The notes below the pieces were generated by a model. That model did not search any database. It was given only the letters and a program-made list of their open reading frames with translations, and was not told where the DNA came from. A program made the position numbers and the translations under genes. This document shows, one piece after another, positions 1-10,155 of a DNA stretch of 14,607 bases. The stretch's first letter is position 1. Each line of letters opens with the position of its first letter. The stretch comes from Proteobacteria bacterium UBA6729 (lineage in GTDB: Bacteria; Pseudomonadota; Gammaproteobacteria; Porifericomitales; Porifericomitaceae). Where the stretch lies: positions 822 through 15,428 of the forward strand of contig DKIB01000018.1 of assembly GCA_002454015.1 (NCBI GenBank). Reading direction: 5' to 3'.

Positions 1-1278
1 TGGTGTATCGCCTTCACCGCCAGTGGTACGACCCTGGCTCAGGAAACAGACCCGCCACAGGCAGCAACGGGTAGTGTTTTTGACGGATTCTATGCGGGCG
101 CAGGTAGCAGCACTGCCGTTCTGAGGGCGCACACGGCCGACCGTGACAGTGGTGCCAGTGCACATGAGTTCGGCCTGAGCGGGGGCTGGGGGCGTGTGCT
201 CAGTGGCTCACCCTTCTACATCGGCGTGGAGGCCTACAGCTGGTTCGGCGTGAGCACCGTGGATACCGGCAGTGCCATCACCCCCAACCTCGAGAGCGGT
301 GATGACCTGCAAATCCAGCGGGAAAGTCAGGGCGCCTGGGGGGTTTCGGGACGTTTCGGTATCCTCGCCACGCCGGTCATGATGCTCTATGGTCGCAGCG
401 GATATACACGGGTCAGTTTGCAGCGTAGCGAACTGAGCCCGGCAAACCCTGCAGGCACCCGGCACAACCTGGATGGCTTTCAGTATGGCCTGGGCTCGGA
501 AACCCTGCTGACCGGGGCATTGGCCCTGCGCACCGAGTGGATACACACGGATCTGGATGATATCCCCGGGCCGGATGCTCCAGGCCAGATGATGGCGTTC
601 CCCCGGATAGCACCTGAAACCAACCAGTTTCAGCTCTCGCTGGTATGGCGCTTTGACGCACCGGATGCCGCACCAGCCAGTACGACCCTGGGCAGTGGAC
701 CGTATTTCGGCTTCGGGGGTGGTTATCAGGCTGGCAGCCGCAGCGAAAATTATAGCTGCGCTGGTAGTGTCCCCATGGACTGTACGGTCAACAGCGGCAA
801 CGTTGATTTGGCGGTCACCGGACAGAGCGGGCAGGTCTACGCAGGCTACGGCATTCCGGTCTGGAAGAACTACTACTTCGCACTGGAGGCCAGCTATGGC
901 AGGGTGCTGCAGGATAACAGGGAGAATACGGATAGTCGCAGGTCACAGAGCAGTCTTGATCTGCAACGGGAGCTGTCCGGTAGCCTGATCGTCGGGCGGT
1001 TGCTGCGTCAGGATATGTTGGCCTACCTGCGCCTCGGCTATCTGTACAGCCATTTTGACTACCAGAGCGATGACCTGAGCAGGGGCGACAACCTGAGTGG
1101 CCTGATATTGGGGGTGGGCACGGAGTCGGTCCTCCATGAGGGCCTGTTTGTACGCACCGAGTGGCAATACCTGGACTATGATGACTGGCACGTGCCCAAT
1201 TCCAACACGAATGTAACACACGCCCTGCAGGATCAGGAGCACTATCGCTTTCTGATCAGCATGGGAGTGCGCCTGTAG
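1..1278 (+). CDS. Outer-membrane beta-barrel protein with two tandem barrel-like repeats (5' end missing)
   Basis: The frame is open from the first base, so the true start lies to the left of the window; 425 codons are visible. Residues 1-13 (ending TTLA) look like the tail of a signal peptide cleaved before QETDPP. Two similar halves follow. Residues ~27-218 run from FDGFYAGAG to LSLVWRF, and ~232-425 run from SGPYFGFGGGY to ISMGVRL. The halves share matching blocks, for example LALRTEWIHTDLDD against LFVRTEWQYLDYDD, and GLGSETLLTG against GVGTESVLHEG. Alternating polar and hydrophobic stretches rich in Tyr, Phe and Gly fit outer-membrane strands of the small porin-like (OMP_b-brl) type. The second half has a Cys-x7-Cys loop (C253, C261) that could form a disulfide. 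The exact function is unknown. It ends 27 bases before the preferred yajC start, with no terminator visible between them. Confidence 0.75.
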   Translation, partial: WCIAFTASGTTLAQETDPPQAATGSVFDGFYAGAGSSTAVLRAHTADRDSGASAHEFGLSGGWGRVLSGSPFYIGVEAYSWFGVSTVDTGSAITPNLESGDDLQIQRESQGAWGVSGRFGILATPVMMLYGRSGYTRVSLQRSELSPANPAGTRHNLDGFQYGLGSETLLTGALALRTEWIHTDLDDIPGPDAPGQMMAFPRIAPETNQFQLSLVWRFDAPDAAPASTTLGSGPYFGFGGGYQAGSRSENYSCAGSVPMDCTVNSGNVDLAVTGQSGQVYAGYGIPVWKNYYFALEASYGRVLQDNRENTDSRRSQSSLDLQRELSGSLIVGRLLRQDMLAYLRLGYLYSHFDYQSDDLSRGDNLSGLILGVGTESVLHEGLFVRTEWQYLDYDDWHVPNSNTNVTHALQDQEHYRFLISMGVRL

Positions 1279-1292
1279 GTACCACGACAAAT

Positions 1293-1296
1293 GGAG
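1293..1296 (+). promoter_or_regulatory. Shine-Dalgarno deciding the yajC start
   Basis: GGAG lies 9 bases before the ATG at 1306. The in-frame ATGs at 1291 and 1297 have no comparable site upstream, so 1306 is the better start. Confidence 0.5.
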
Positions 1297-1305
1297 ATGT
1301 GGTGG

Positions 1306-1641
1306 ATGGATGCCGTGTTGCCTGAGCTGCACGCCCAGACAGCGACACCTGCGGCTGGGCAGCAAGGCAGCGGTGGCTTCTTGCTGTTTATGGTGGTGCT
1401 GTTCGGCATGATGTACTTTCTCATGATCCGGCCACAGTTGAAGCGCGCCCGGCAACATCGGGAAATGGTACAGGCCCTGCGCAAGGGTGATGAGATCGTC
1501 ACCACCGGCGGGCTGCTGGGGCGCATCCGTGAGGTGGGTGACAACTTCCTGTTACTGGAAATCGCAAAGGGCGTAGAGGTAAAGGTCCAAAAGCAGGCCG
1601 TGGCCAATCCCGTGCCCAAAGGTACGAGCAAGGAACTGTAA
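1306..1641 (+). CDS. yajC: YajC, Sec translocon accessory membrane protein
   Basis: YajC is a small inner-membrane protein that associates with SecDF and the SecYEG channel. From the ATG at 1306 it has 111 residues, close to the ~110 usual for the family. A single membrane segment (about residues 24-42, GFLLFMVVLFGMMYFLMI) is followed by the family hallmark RPQLKR and a cytoplasmic domain with KGDEIVTTGGLLGRI. In-frame ATGs at 1291 and 1297 would add five or three residues, but they lack a ribosome binding site, whereas 1306 has GGAG nine bases upstream. It sits directly before secD and secF, the standard order. The gene usually found upstream, tgt, is replaced here by an outer-membrane protein gene. 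Confidence 0.95.
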   Translation: MDAVLPELHAQTATPAAGQQGSGGFLLFMVVLFGMMYFLMIRPQLKRARQHREMVQALRKGDEIVTTGGLLGRIREVGDNFLLLEIAKGVEVKVQKQAVANPVPKGTSKEL

Positions 1642-1676
1642 TGATCCGGAAGCTGAGGCAGAAAACGCACGGATGA
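1641..1676 (+). CDS. Possible 11-codon coupling mini-ORF between yajC and secD
   Basis: An ATG overlaps the yajC stop (TAATG) and is preceded by AGGA at 1631-1634, six bases upstream. The frame reads MIRKLRQKTHG and its TGA overlaps the secD start as ATGA (1673-1676). secD itself has only a poorly placed GAGG, 14 bases before its ATG. The arrangement would let ribosomes pass from yajC through the mini-ORF to secD. The peptide is basic and resembles nothing I recognise; its translation may matter more than its product. It could also be coincidence. Confidence 0.35.
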   Translation: MIRKLRQKTHG

Positions 1677-3523
1677 ATCGCTACGCTACATGGAAATACT
1701 TGCTGATCCTGGCAATCGTTGCGCTGGGATATGTGTATGCATTGCCGAATATTTACGGCAAGTTACCCGCATTACAGATCCGTCTGACCGCAAATGAAGA
1801 TCCGACGGTGATGGAACTGGCGGTCCAGGCGGTATTGAATGAGGCAGCACTGGAGACGCTGGGCTCCGAACACAAGGATGGCAGTCTTGAGTATCATTTC
1901 GCAGATGCGCAGACCCAAATCAAGGCCCGTGACTTGTTGGAGGAGGCACTGGAGGGAAATGTCGTCGCCCTGCATCTTGCCCCGGCAGGCCCTGAGTGGT
2001 TACGGAAGCTGTCTGCAGAACCCATGTTTCTGGGGCTGGATCTGCGCGGTGGCGTGCATTTTCTGATGGAGGTAGACATGGAAGCCGCTGTCACCAAAGC
2101 CATCGAGCGCTATGTATCGGATTTGCGCCTGCTGCTACGGCAGGAAAATCTGCGCTACCGCACACTGTCTCAGCGTCACCACAATGTGCATCTGGAATTT
2201 GATACCCATGAACAACGCCAGAACGCCTGGGAGATGATCCGCAAAAATTACCCGGATCTGGTGGATCTGTCTGCACCACAGGATGAGCGCTTCATGCTGC
2301 TGGAACAGAATGCAGGCGCCATACGGGAGACCCGGCAGCTGGCCTTGCAACAGAACATCACCACCCTGCGCAAACGGGTCAATGAACTGGGGGTTGCCGA
2401 ACCCGTAGTACAACGGCAGGGTCAGAACCGCGTGGTGGTACAACTGCCCGGGGTACAGGATACGGCCAGGGCCAAGGAGATACTGGGGGCTACAGCCACC
2501 CTGGAATTCCGGCTGGTGGATGAGAAACACGACGTACAGGAGGCTGAGGAACGCGGTCGTGCACCGATGGGTACGCGCCTGTACAAGACCCGTGATGATA
2601 TCCCGCTGCTGCTGGAGCGTGACATCGTGGTAACCGGAGACCGTATCATCTCCGCAAACTCTGGTATCACCCAGGATACCGGTCAACCTGCCGTATTCAT
2701 CAATCTGGATGGGCGTGGGGCGCGACAGATGTCGCAAAAGACACGTGCAAACGTCGGGCGACGCATGGCGGTGGTGTTCATGGAAACCAAGTCCCATGAG
2801 GAAGTAAATGCGGAGGGTGAGAGCAGCTATCGCAATGACACCATAGAGGAGGTGATCACCTCGCCGGTGATCCAGGAGCAATTGGGCAAACGCTTCCAGA
2901 TCACTGGCCTTGATTCAACAACTGAGGCCCGTGACTTGGCACTGCTGCTGCGTGCTGGTTCCCTGGCTACACCAGTGCGTATCATTGAGGAACGCACGGT
3001 AGGACCATCGCTGGGTCAGGACAATATAGACCGGGGCTTCCTGTCCATGCAGATCGGCATGGCCCTGGTGTTGCTGTTTATGCTGATCTACTACCGGGTA
3101 TTCGGCCTCGTCGCAGGAATAGCCCTGATTATAAATATCATCCTGCTGGTTGCCCTTTTGTCAATGTTGCAGGCGACCCTGACGCTACCCGGTATCGCTG
3201 GTATCGTTCTGACTGTGGGCATGGCGGTAGACGCCAATGTGTTGATCTTTGAGCGCATACGCGAGGAATTACGTAACGGCAACAGCCCGCTGGCAAGCAT
3301 CCATGCAGGCTATGAGAAGGCCTTTGCCACCATCGCCGATGCCAATATCACCACCCTGATCGCGGCGCTGGTGCTGTTTGGGTTTGGCACCGGGCCGATC
3401 AAGGGCTTTGCCGTTACCCTGTCGCTCGGAATCATTACCTCAATGTTTTCTTCCATCATGATCTCACGCGCCATCGTCAATCTGATCTACGGATATCGAC
3501 GCAGCATACGGCTGGCAATATAG
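1673..3523 (+). CDS. secD: SecD, protein translocase subunit
   Basis: SecD pairs with SecF in the inner membrane and uses the proton gradient to help pull secreted proteins through SecYEG on the periplasmic side. The 616 residues match the E. coli length (615). A first membrane segment (about residues 8-26, KYLLILAIVALGYVYALPN) precedes a large periplasmic region. The SecD signature MFLGLDLRGG is at 118-127 and the second periplasmic subdomain lies near 215-430. The last ~170 residues hold the remaining membrane helices, including GMAVDANVLIFERIREEL. Asp520 in that motif corresponds to the E. coli Asp519 needed for proton coupling. Its start overlaps the stop of a possible mini-ORF, and secF begins one base after its stop. 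No good Shine-Dalgarno site is visible, which fits coupled translation. Confidence 0.98.
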   Translation: MNRYATWKYLLILAIVALGYVYALPNIYGKLPALQIRLTANEDPTVMELAVQAVLNEAALETLGSEHKDGSLEYHFADAQTQIKARDLLEEALEGNVVALHLAPAGPEWLRKLSAEPMFLGLDLRGGVHFLMEVDMEAAVTKAIERYVSDLRLLLRQENLRYRTLSQRHHNVHLEFDTHEQRQNAWEMIRKNYPDLVDLSAPQDERFMLLEQNAGAIRETRQLALQQNITTLRKRVNELGVAEPVVQRQGQNRVVVQLPGVQDTARAKEILGATATLEFRLVDEKHDVQEAEERGRAPMGTRLYKTRDDIPLLLERDIVVTGDRIISANSGITQDTGQPAVFINLDGRGARQMSQKTRANVGRRMAVVFMETKSHEEVNAEGESSYRNDTIEEVITSPVIQEQLGKRFQITGLDSTTEARDLALLLRAGSLATPVRIIEERTVGPSLGQDNIDRGFLSMQIGMALVLLFMLIYYRVFGLVAGIALIINIILLVALLSMLQATLTLPGIAGIVLTVGMAVDANVLIFERIREELRNGNSPLASIHAGYEKAFATIADANITTLIAALVLFGFGTGPIKGFAVTLSLGIITSMFSSIMISRAIVNLIYGYRRSIRLAI

Positions 3524-3524
3524 C

Positions 3525-4462
3525 ATGTTCCAGATCTGGCGTAAACCTGCTATTGATTTCATGCGGCAACGCACCGCAGCACTGGTAATTTCCCTGATTC
3601 TGTGCATGGCCTCGGTGGTTTCGCTGTTGCAGAATGGCCTGAATTTTGGTATCGATTTCAGTGGTGGCACTCTGGTAGAACTGGAGTATCCAACGCCGGT
3701 AGAGCTCAGCGAGATCCGTCCGTTGCTGACCAAGGCTGTGCAAAGCGATTTTGTGGCCCAGTATTTCGGTTCCTCACGCAACATACTGGTGCGCTTGCCT
3801 CCGCAGTCCGAAACCGGGGATACCGAGGCACTGGCCCGCATGGGTGATCGCCTGTTGAGCGCCTTGCAAAGGGCTGGTCAGGAAGTGGAAATGCGGCGCA
3901 TAGAATTTGTTGGGCCGCAGGTTGGCGCGGAACTGAGCCGGGCAGGAGGTTATGCCATGTTATTCGTGCTGTGCGGCATTTTGCTGTATATTACCCTGCG
4001 CTTTCAACTGCGATTTGCCGTGGGCGCCATTGTCGCCCTGGGCCACGATGTGTTGCTGGTAGTCGGGTTTTTCTCCATCCTTGGCATGGAGTTTAACCTG
4101 CCCGTGTTGGCTGCACTGCTCGCTGTAGTCGGCTACTCACTGAACGATACCATCGTGGTGTTTGACCGTATTCGGGAAAACTTCCGCCACCTGCACAAGG
4201 CAACCCCCGGAGAAATAATCAACATCTCCCTCAATCAAACGCTGTCACGCACGGTGATCACCTCACTTACCACACTGATTGTACTGTGCTCACTGGCTAT
4301 CCTGGGCGGAAAGATCATCGTACCCTTTGCTGTGGCTCTTATCGTCGGGGTGCTGGTTGGAACTTACTCTTCGCTTTATGTGGCCAGCCCGACCGCGCTG
4401 GCACTGGGAGTAACTCGCAAAGATCTGTTGCCTGTACAGGAGACTGCTCAGGAAGAACATCC

Positions 4463-4466
<4 letters not shown>
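3525..4466 (+). CDS. secF: SecF, protein translocase subunit
   Basis: SecF is the partner of SecD in the proton-driven SecDF complex. It has 313 residues (E. coli 323). The first membrane helix (about 18-37) is followed by the signature NFGIDFSGGTLVELEY, a short periplasmic domain, and five further helices from about residue 135. The helix motif GYSLNDTIVVFDRIRENF contains Asp208, equivalent to E. coli Asp213. The ATG lies one base after the secD TAG with no clear Shine-Dalgarno site, so it is probably translated by reinitiation after secD. Its own TGA is overlapped by the proposed pdxB start, extending the coupled chain into an unrelated metabolic gene. Confidence 0.98.
4450..4455 (+). promoter_or_regulatory. 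Shine-Dalgarno deciding the pdxB CTG start
   Basis: AGGAAG lies inside the end of secF. Counting from AGGA, nine bases separate it from the CTG at 4463. No ATG, GTG or TTG in the pdxB frame lies near this point. Confidence 0.55.
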
Positions 4467-6138
<1,672 letters not shown>

Positions 6139-7839
6139 TCATTGTTCCAGCAGAAACCCGGCAACCGTCGAGAGTGCCACAGGCTGTGACTCCGTACCTG
6201 CACGGTGTCGATATTCAACCTGGCCCTGGTCCAACCCCCTTTCGCTGCAGATGATCCAGTGCGGGATGCCCAGCAACTCGGCATCGTTATACATCACCCC
6301 TGGACGTTGTTTACGATCATCAAGTAATACTTCCATACCATGACCGCACAGCTCGCTATACAGCTGCTGAACGGCATCGGCAAGACGCGGCGACTTGTGC
6401 ATATTGACAGGAATCAGAATGACCTGAAAGGGAGCGAGAGCAGCGGGCCAGATAATGCCTCTGGCATCATGGTGTTGTTCAATGGCTGCGGCCACCAGAC
6501 GAGACACACCGATCCCGTAGCAGCCCATGGTCAAGGGAACGGCCTTGCCATCCGGGTTCAGGCACACCGCCTGCATGGCGGCACTGTAGCGGGTACCCAG
6601 CTGAAAGATATGCCCCACCTCAATACCCCGGGATAGCTGCAGGTGCCCATGCCCATCCGGGCTGGGATCTCCTGTCACCGCATTACGCAGGTCTGCGCGC
6701 TGCGGTTCAGGCAGGTCACGCCCCCAGTTGACGCCCGTCAGGTGCAGACCTGCGCGGTTCGCACCACAGACAAAATCGGCGAGCTGCGCTGCCGCCCCAT
6801 CAGCAATCACCTTCAGTTTGAGCCCCGGTGGACCCACGGAACCCGGCGGACATCCCGCAGCCTGCTCTACCTGTGCTGCATCAAGCAGGCGCAGCGGAGC
6901 CCCTATATCCGGATGCCGCTCGGCCTTGATGCGATTCAGTTCATGGTCACCCCGCAACACCACGGCTACCGGTTGCTCATCGGCACCATTAACCAGCAGG
7001 GTCTTTACGCACTGCTCCGGAGACACCTTGAGTGCCGCCGATACCTCAGCAATGCTGTGCTGTCCCGGGGTGTGCACCTCACCCAGGGTGGCGCTGGCAG
7101 CGGGACGCGGCACAGTCGGCGCGGGCACCTCCACCAGTTCCAGATTGGCAGCATAGGTACTGACATCACTGCTCGCGATACAGTCCTCACCCGCCTCCGC
7201 CAACACATGAAATTCATGGGACAGATTGCCGCCAATATTGCCACTGTCAGCACGCACCGCACGAAACTCCAGCCCGAGTCGGGTCAGTATACAGGTATAG
7301 GCCTGATACATCTGTTGGTAGGTCTCCTCCAATGAAGCTGCGTCTATATGAAAGGAGTAGGCATCCTTCATCAAAAACTCACGGGCACGCATAATGCCGA
7401 AACGTGGGCGGATCTCGTCACGAAATTTGGTCTGTATCTGGTAAAAGGTGATCGGCAATTGCTTGTAGCTGCGCAGTTCCCGCCGTGCCAGATCGGTGAT
7501 CGTCTCTTCATGGGTGGGACCGAAGCAGAATTCACGCCGATGACGATCCCGTAGCCGCAACAGTTCCGGCCCATACTTGTCCCAGCGTCCTGATTGTTGC
7601 CACAGCTCGGCGGGTTGCACAGCAGGCAAGAGCACCTCCTGGGCACCAGTACGGTTCATCTCCTCACGCACAACCTGTTCTACCTTGTGCAATACCCGCA
7701 GACCCAGCGGCAGCCAGCTGTAGATCCCCGCGGCCAGTTGTCGCACCAACCCTGCCCGCAACATCAGACGATGACTGACCGTCTCTGCCTCAGCCGGGTC
7801 CTCACGCAGGGTGGCCAACAATGTTTGAGAGAGCCGCAC
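6139..7839 (-). CDS. proS: Prolyl-tRNA synthetase, bacterial type with editing domain
   Basis: ProS charges tRNA-Pro with proline in the cytoplasm. The 566 residues (E. coli 572) start at a [14 protein letters not shown] matches the E. coli N-terminus MRTSQYLLSTL, so the start is secure. Class II motif 1 surrounds [15 protein letters not shown], motif 2 is [20 protein letters not shown] and motif 3 is [17 protein letters not shown]. Between motifs 2 and 3 (about 220-400) lies the inserted editing domain, with KTLLV and LRGDHELN, which hydrolyses mischarged Ala-tRNA-Pro. The C-terminal anticodon-binding domain includes [12 protein letters not shown]. It is the last gene downstream of the suf operon, 39 bases after sufT. 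It may be read through from that operon or from its own promoter at 7873-7881. Confidence 0.98.
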   Translation of the reverse strand: MRLSQTLLATLREDPAEAETVSHRLMLRAGLVRQLAAGIYSWLPLGLRVLHKVEQVVREEMNRTGAQEVLLPAVQPAELWQQSGRWDKYGPELLRLRDRHRREFCFGPTHEETITDLARRELRSYKQLPITFYQIQTKFRDEIRPRFGIMRAREFLMKDAYSFHIDAASLEETYQQMYQAYTCILTRLGLEFRAVRADSGNIGGNLSHEFHVLAEAGEDCIASSDVSTYAANLELVEVPAPTVPRPAASATLGEVHTPGQHSIAEVSAALKVSPEQCVKTLLVNGADEQPVAVVLRGDHELNRIKAERHPDIGAPLRLLDAAQVEQAAGCPPGSVGPPGLKLKVIADGAAAQLADFVCGANRAGLHLTGVNWGRDLPEPQRADLRNAVTGDPSPDGHGHLQLSRGIEVGHIFQLGTRYSAAMQAVCLNPDGKAVPLTMGCYGIGVSRLVAAAIEQHHDARGIIWPAALAPFQVILIPVNMHKSPRLADAVQQLYSELCGHGMEVLLDDRKQRPGVMYNDAELLGIPHWIICSERGLDQGQVEYRHRAGTESQPVALSTVAGFLLEQ

Positions 7840-7851
7840 GTATGCTCAGCC

Positions 7852-7863
7852 GTTCAGGTGAAC
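7852..7863 (-). repeat. Inverted repeat in the proS leader
   Basis: GTTCA-CC-TGAAC (realistically GTTC-ACCT-GAAC as a hairpin) lies 12 bases before the proS GTG, flanked by two AACGG copies. There is no T-run, so it is not an intrinsic terminator. It may be a small leader structure or chance. Confidence 0.3.
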
Positions 7864-7872
7864 CGTTAATTC

Positions 7873-7881
7873 AGTATATCA
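7873..7881 (-). promoter_or_regulatory. Candidate extended -10 promoter for proS
   Basis: TGATATACT matches the extended -10 form TGnTATAAT with one mismatch; its TGA is also the sufT stop. The predicted start near 7866 leaves a leader of about 27 bases. TTGAAG at 7893-7898 is a possible -35, but the 14-base spacing is too short to count on. Confidence 0.4.
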
Positions 7882-8460
7882 AAACAGTCCGGCTTCAAGG
7901 CGTGCCGCTTCCGACATGCGACTCTGATCCCATGGGGGCTCAAAGGTCAATTCCACCTCGACCACACTGACGTTATCCAGTGCGGCAATCTTGCTACGCA
8001 CATCAGCGGCCATAAATTCACCCATGCCACAACCTGGTGCGGTCAGGGTCATCACCACATGAACACGATTCTTTCCCGGCTCACCCAGGGGCACCACTGT
8101 ACACGCATAGACCAGGCCCAGATCTACCATATTGATCGGGATCTCCGGATCATAGCAGGTCTTCAATACCTCCCAGACCTGAGCCTCACTCACGGCACCA
8201 TCGCCAACCGTGGTTGTTTGTGCTGTTGATGGAGTGTCCGCCCCGGACAGCCCCAGTGCATCAGCATTGCTACCATCTATACGTACCAGACTGCCATTCA
8301 ACATGACCGTGTAGGAACCACCCAGGGCCTGCGTAACATGCACCACGCTCCGAACGGGCAACAACACCGGGGTGCCAGCCGGCACGAGATTGGCCTCACA
8401 GTCACGCAGCAGGGTCAGGGACTGCCCGACCAGTGCCTCCTGCGCCCCGGTATCACTCAC
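7879..8460 (-). CDS. sufT: SufT, MIP18-family Fe-S cluster maturation protein
   Basis: SufT belongs to the DUF59/MIP18 family and helps mature Fe-S proteins, probably at the delivery stage. From a GTG at 8460 it has 193 residues. That start has GGAGG nine bases upstream and overlaps the sufU stop (GTGAGTGA). A longer frame up to 8538 exists but would overlap sufU by 86 bases. Residues ~10-70 form the N-terminal extension typical of the long SufT form (LVPAGTPVLLP). The MIP18 core is at ~92-178, with DPEIPINMVDLGLVY (104-118) and TAPGCGMGE (140-148), which carries the conserved Cys144. The C-terminus has FEPPWDQSRMSE. It is the last gene of the suf set. The assignment is firm, but the biochemical role of the family is less certain. 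Confidence 0.93.
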   Translation of the reverse strand: MSDTGAQEALVGQSLTLLRDCEANLVPAGTPVLLPVRSVVHVTQALGGSYTVMLNGSLVRIDGSNADALGLSGADTPSTAQTTTVGDGAVSEAQVWEVLKTCYDPEIPINMVDLGLVYACTVVPLGEPGKNRVHVVMTLTAPGCGMGEFMAADVRSKIAALDNVSVVEVELTFEPPWDQSRMSEAARLEAGLF

Positions 8461-8917
8461 CGCCCTTGTCCTCCGTGCTGACATGCCCGGTATCGCCGTA
8501 TAGCGCTGCCCGTAGCGTATGCCAGCCAAGGGTGGCACACTTCACGCGAGATGGAAACTCACGCACCCCGGCCAGCACCGCCAGCTTGCCGACTGTGGCA
8601 GGAGGTTCATCCACAGCATTGGTTACCATACCATGAAAGCACTTGAACAGATGCTCTACCTCTGCAACGCTTTTGCCTTTTACATATTCAGTCATCAATG
8701 ATGCGGAGGCCACCGAGATAGCACAACCGGAGCCATCAAACATCACCTCGCTGACATAACCTTCCGGGTCAAAGCGCAGATACAGGATAAGCTGATCACC
8801 ACACAGTGGATTGTAACCCTCCGCAGTACGATCCGGCTCCTGCATACGACCAAAGTTGCGCGGACTACGATTGTGATCGATGACCACATCCTGATACAGC
8901 TGACTCAACGCGCTCAT
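8453..8917 (-). CDS. sufU: SufU, zinc-dependent sulfur-transfer protein
   Basis: SufU is an IscU homologue that accepts persulfide sulfur from SufS and passes it to the SufBCD scaffold, taking the role SufE has in E. coli. The 154 residues contain the zinc ligands Cys39 and Asp41 (PLCGDQ), Cys65 (GSGCAIS) and Cys127 (VKCATLGWHTL). The ~20-residue insertion before the last cysteine (EPPATVGKLAVLAGVREF) separates SufU from IscU. It also lacks IscU's LPPVK-type chaperone-binding motif. The ATG overlaps the sufS stop as ATGA, so the two partners are coupled. No sufE is present in the window, which supports SufU as the working sulfur acceptor. Confidence 0.95.
   Translation of the reverse strand: MSALSQLYQDVVIDHNRSPRNFGRMQEPDRTAEGYNPLCGDQLILYLRFDPEGYVSEVMFDGSGCAISVASASLMTEYVKGKSVAEVEHLFKCFHGMVTNAVDEPPATVGKLAVLAGVREFPSRVKCATLGWHTLRAALYGDTGHVSTEDKGGE
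8470..8474 (-). promoter_or_regulatory. Shine-Dalgarno deciding the sufT GTG start
   Basis: GGAGG within the end of sufU lies nine bases before the GTG at 8460. This supports the 193-residue form over the longer upstream-extended frame. Confidence 0.6.
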
Positions 8918-10155
8918 GATACGGCCTGCTGCTTGCCACTCAACAGCTGTTGCGCCTGCCCAATGGCCTGCACCAGTTGCTCCACTTCCGCGTGGGTATT
9001 GTAGAAGGCAAAGGCGGCACGTGTGGTTGCCGGTATGCCGAAGCGTTGCATCACCGGCATGGAACAGTGATGTCCGGCGCGCACCGCCACCCCCCCGCTA
9101 TCCAGAATCGTGCCTATATCATGCGCATGCATGCCCTCAACCACAAAAGAGATCACCGAGCATTTATGTTGTGCAGTGCCAATGATACGCAACCCGGGAA
9201 TGACCTGCAGCCTGGTCGTGGCATCCTCCAGCAGGGCCTGCTCATGGTCCTGCAAAGCAGCGGCATCCAGCGTTTCCAGATATTCCACTGCCGCACCCAG
9301 ACCGATCACCCCGGCAATGTGTGGCGTACCTGCCTCCAGACGATGTGGCAACTCGGCGTACTCGCTGCGCTCCAGTGTTACCTGGCTGATCATATCACCC
9401 CCTCCCTGCATCGGGCGCAGGCGCTGCAACTGCTCAAGCCGACCATACAGTACCCCTATCCCCGTCGGGCCATACAGTTTGTGTCCGGAGAAGGCATAAA
9501 AATCGCAACCCAGGGCCTGCATGTCCACCCTGAAGTGCGGTACCGCCTGGGCACCATCGATCAGCACCAGAGCCCCCTGGGCATGGGCAGCCGCCACCAG
9601 TTCACGCACCGGATTGACAGTGCCCAGCGCATTGGATACATGCGTAAGCGCAACCAGGCGGGTGCGTGGCCCGAGCAGTTGATAAAAGTCTTCCATGATC
9701 AGTTCGCCACGATCATTGATCGGTGCATGACGCAGGGCTGCACCAGTACGCTCACATAACATCTGCCAGGGCACGATATTGGAGTGATGTTCCATGCCGG
9801 TGATCAGTATTTCATCCCACTCTGACAAACCGGTATCCCCCAGACTCCGTGCCACCAGATTAATCGCCTCCGTGGTGCCACGCACAAAAATCACCTCCTG
9901 TTGCGAGGCCGCATTTATGAATCTTTGCACACTGCGCCTGGCCTGTTCATAGCGGGCCGTAGCCCGTTCACTGAGCGTATGTACCCCGCGATGGACATTG
10001 GCGTACTCCGTGCGATAGCAATGATCCAGGGCATCCAGTACCGCCCGGGGTTTCTGCGCTGAGGCGGCGTTATCCAGATAAACCAGTGGCTTGCCGTGTA
10101 CCTCCCGTTTGAGGATGGGGAAATCCTCGCGCAACCGTTCTACGTCAATGGTCAT
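8914..10155 (-). CDS. sufS: SufS cysteine desulfurase (PLP-dependent, group II)
   Basis: SufS removes sulfur from L-cysteine as a protein persulfide for cluster building, leaving alanine. From ATG 10155 it has 413 residues, and the catalytic positions carry the E. coli numbers: His123 (TGMEHHSN), the PLP lysine Lys226 (FSGHKLYGPTG) and the persulfide cysteine Cys364 (RAGHHCSMP). The short RAGHHC loop is typical of group II enzymes that need a sulfur acceptor such as SufU or SufE. The open frame extends 15 codons further upstream, but GGAGG six bases before 10155 and the conserved N-terminus favour the shorter form. It overlaps the end of sufD by 11 bases and sufU by four. Its cofactor is the end product of the pathway that PdxB on the opposite arm serves. 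Confidence 0.97.
   Translation of the reverse strand: MTIDVERLREDFPILKREVHGKPLVYLDNAASAQKPRAVLDALDHCYRTEYANVHRGVHTLSERATARYEQARRSVQRFINAASQQEVIFVRGTTEAINLVARSLGDTGLSEWDEILITGMEHHSNIVPWQMLCERTGAALRHAPINDRGELIMEDFYQLLGPRTRLVALTHVSNALGTVNPVRELVAAAHAQGALVLIDGAQAVPHFRVDMQALGCDFYAFSGHKLYGPTGIGVLYGRLEQLQRLRPMQGGGDMISQVTLERSEYAELPHRLEAGTPHIAGVIGLGAAVEYLETLDAAALQDHEQALLEDATTRLQVIPGLRIIGTAQHKCSVISFVVEGMHAHDIGTILDSGGVAVRAGHHCSMPVMQRFGIPATTRAAFAFYNTHAEVEQLVQAIGQAQQLLSGKQQAVS

Noticed and set aside
2135..2881. 248-codon minus-strand ORF inside secD
   Set aside because: It lies wholly antisense to a secure secD gene and shows no family motifs; it is a by-product of codon usage.
4286..4462. Longer pdxB form starting inside secF
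   Set aside because: The extra residues do not resemble any dehydrogenase N-terminus and overlap secF coding sequence in another frame.
6643..7335. 230-codon plus-strand ORF inside proS
   Set aside because: It is antisense to conserved proS domains and has no recognisable motifs.
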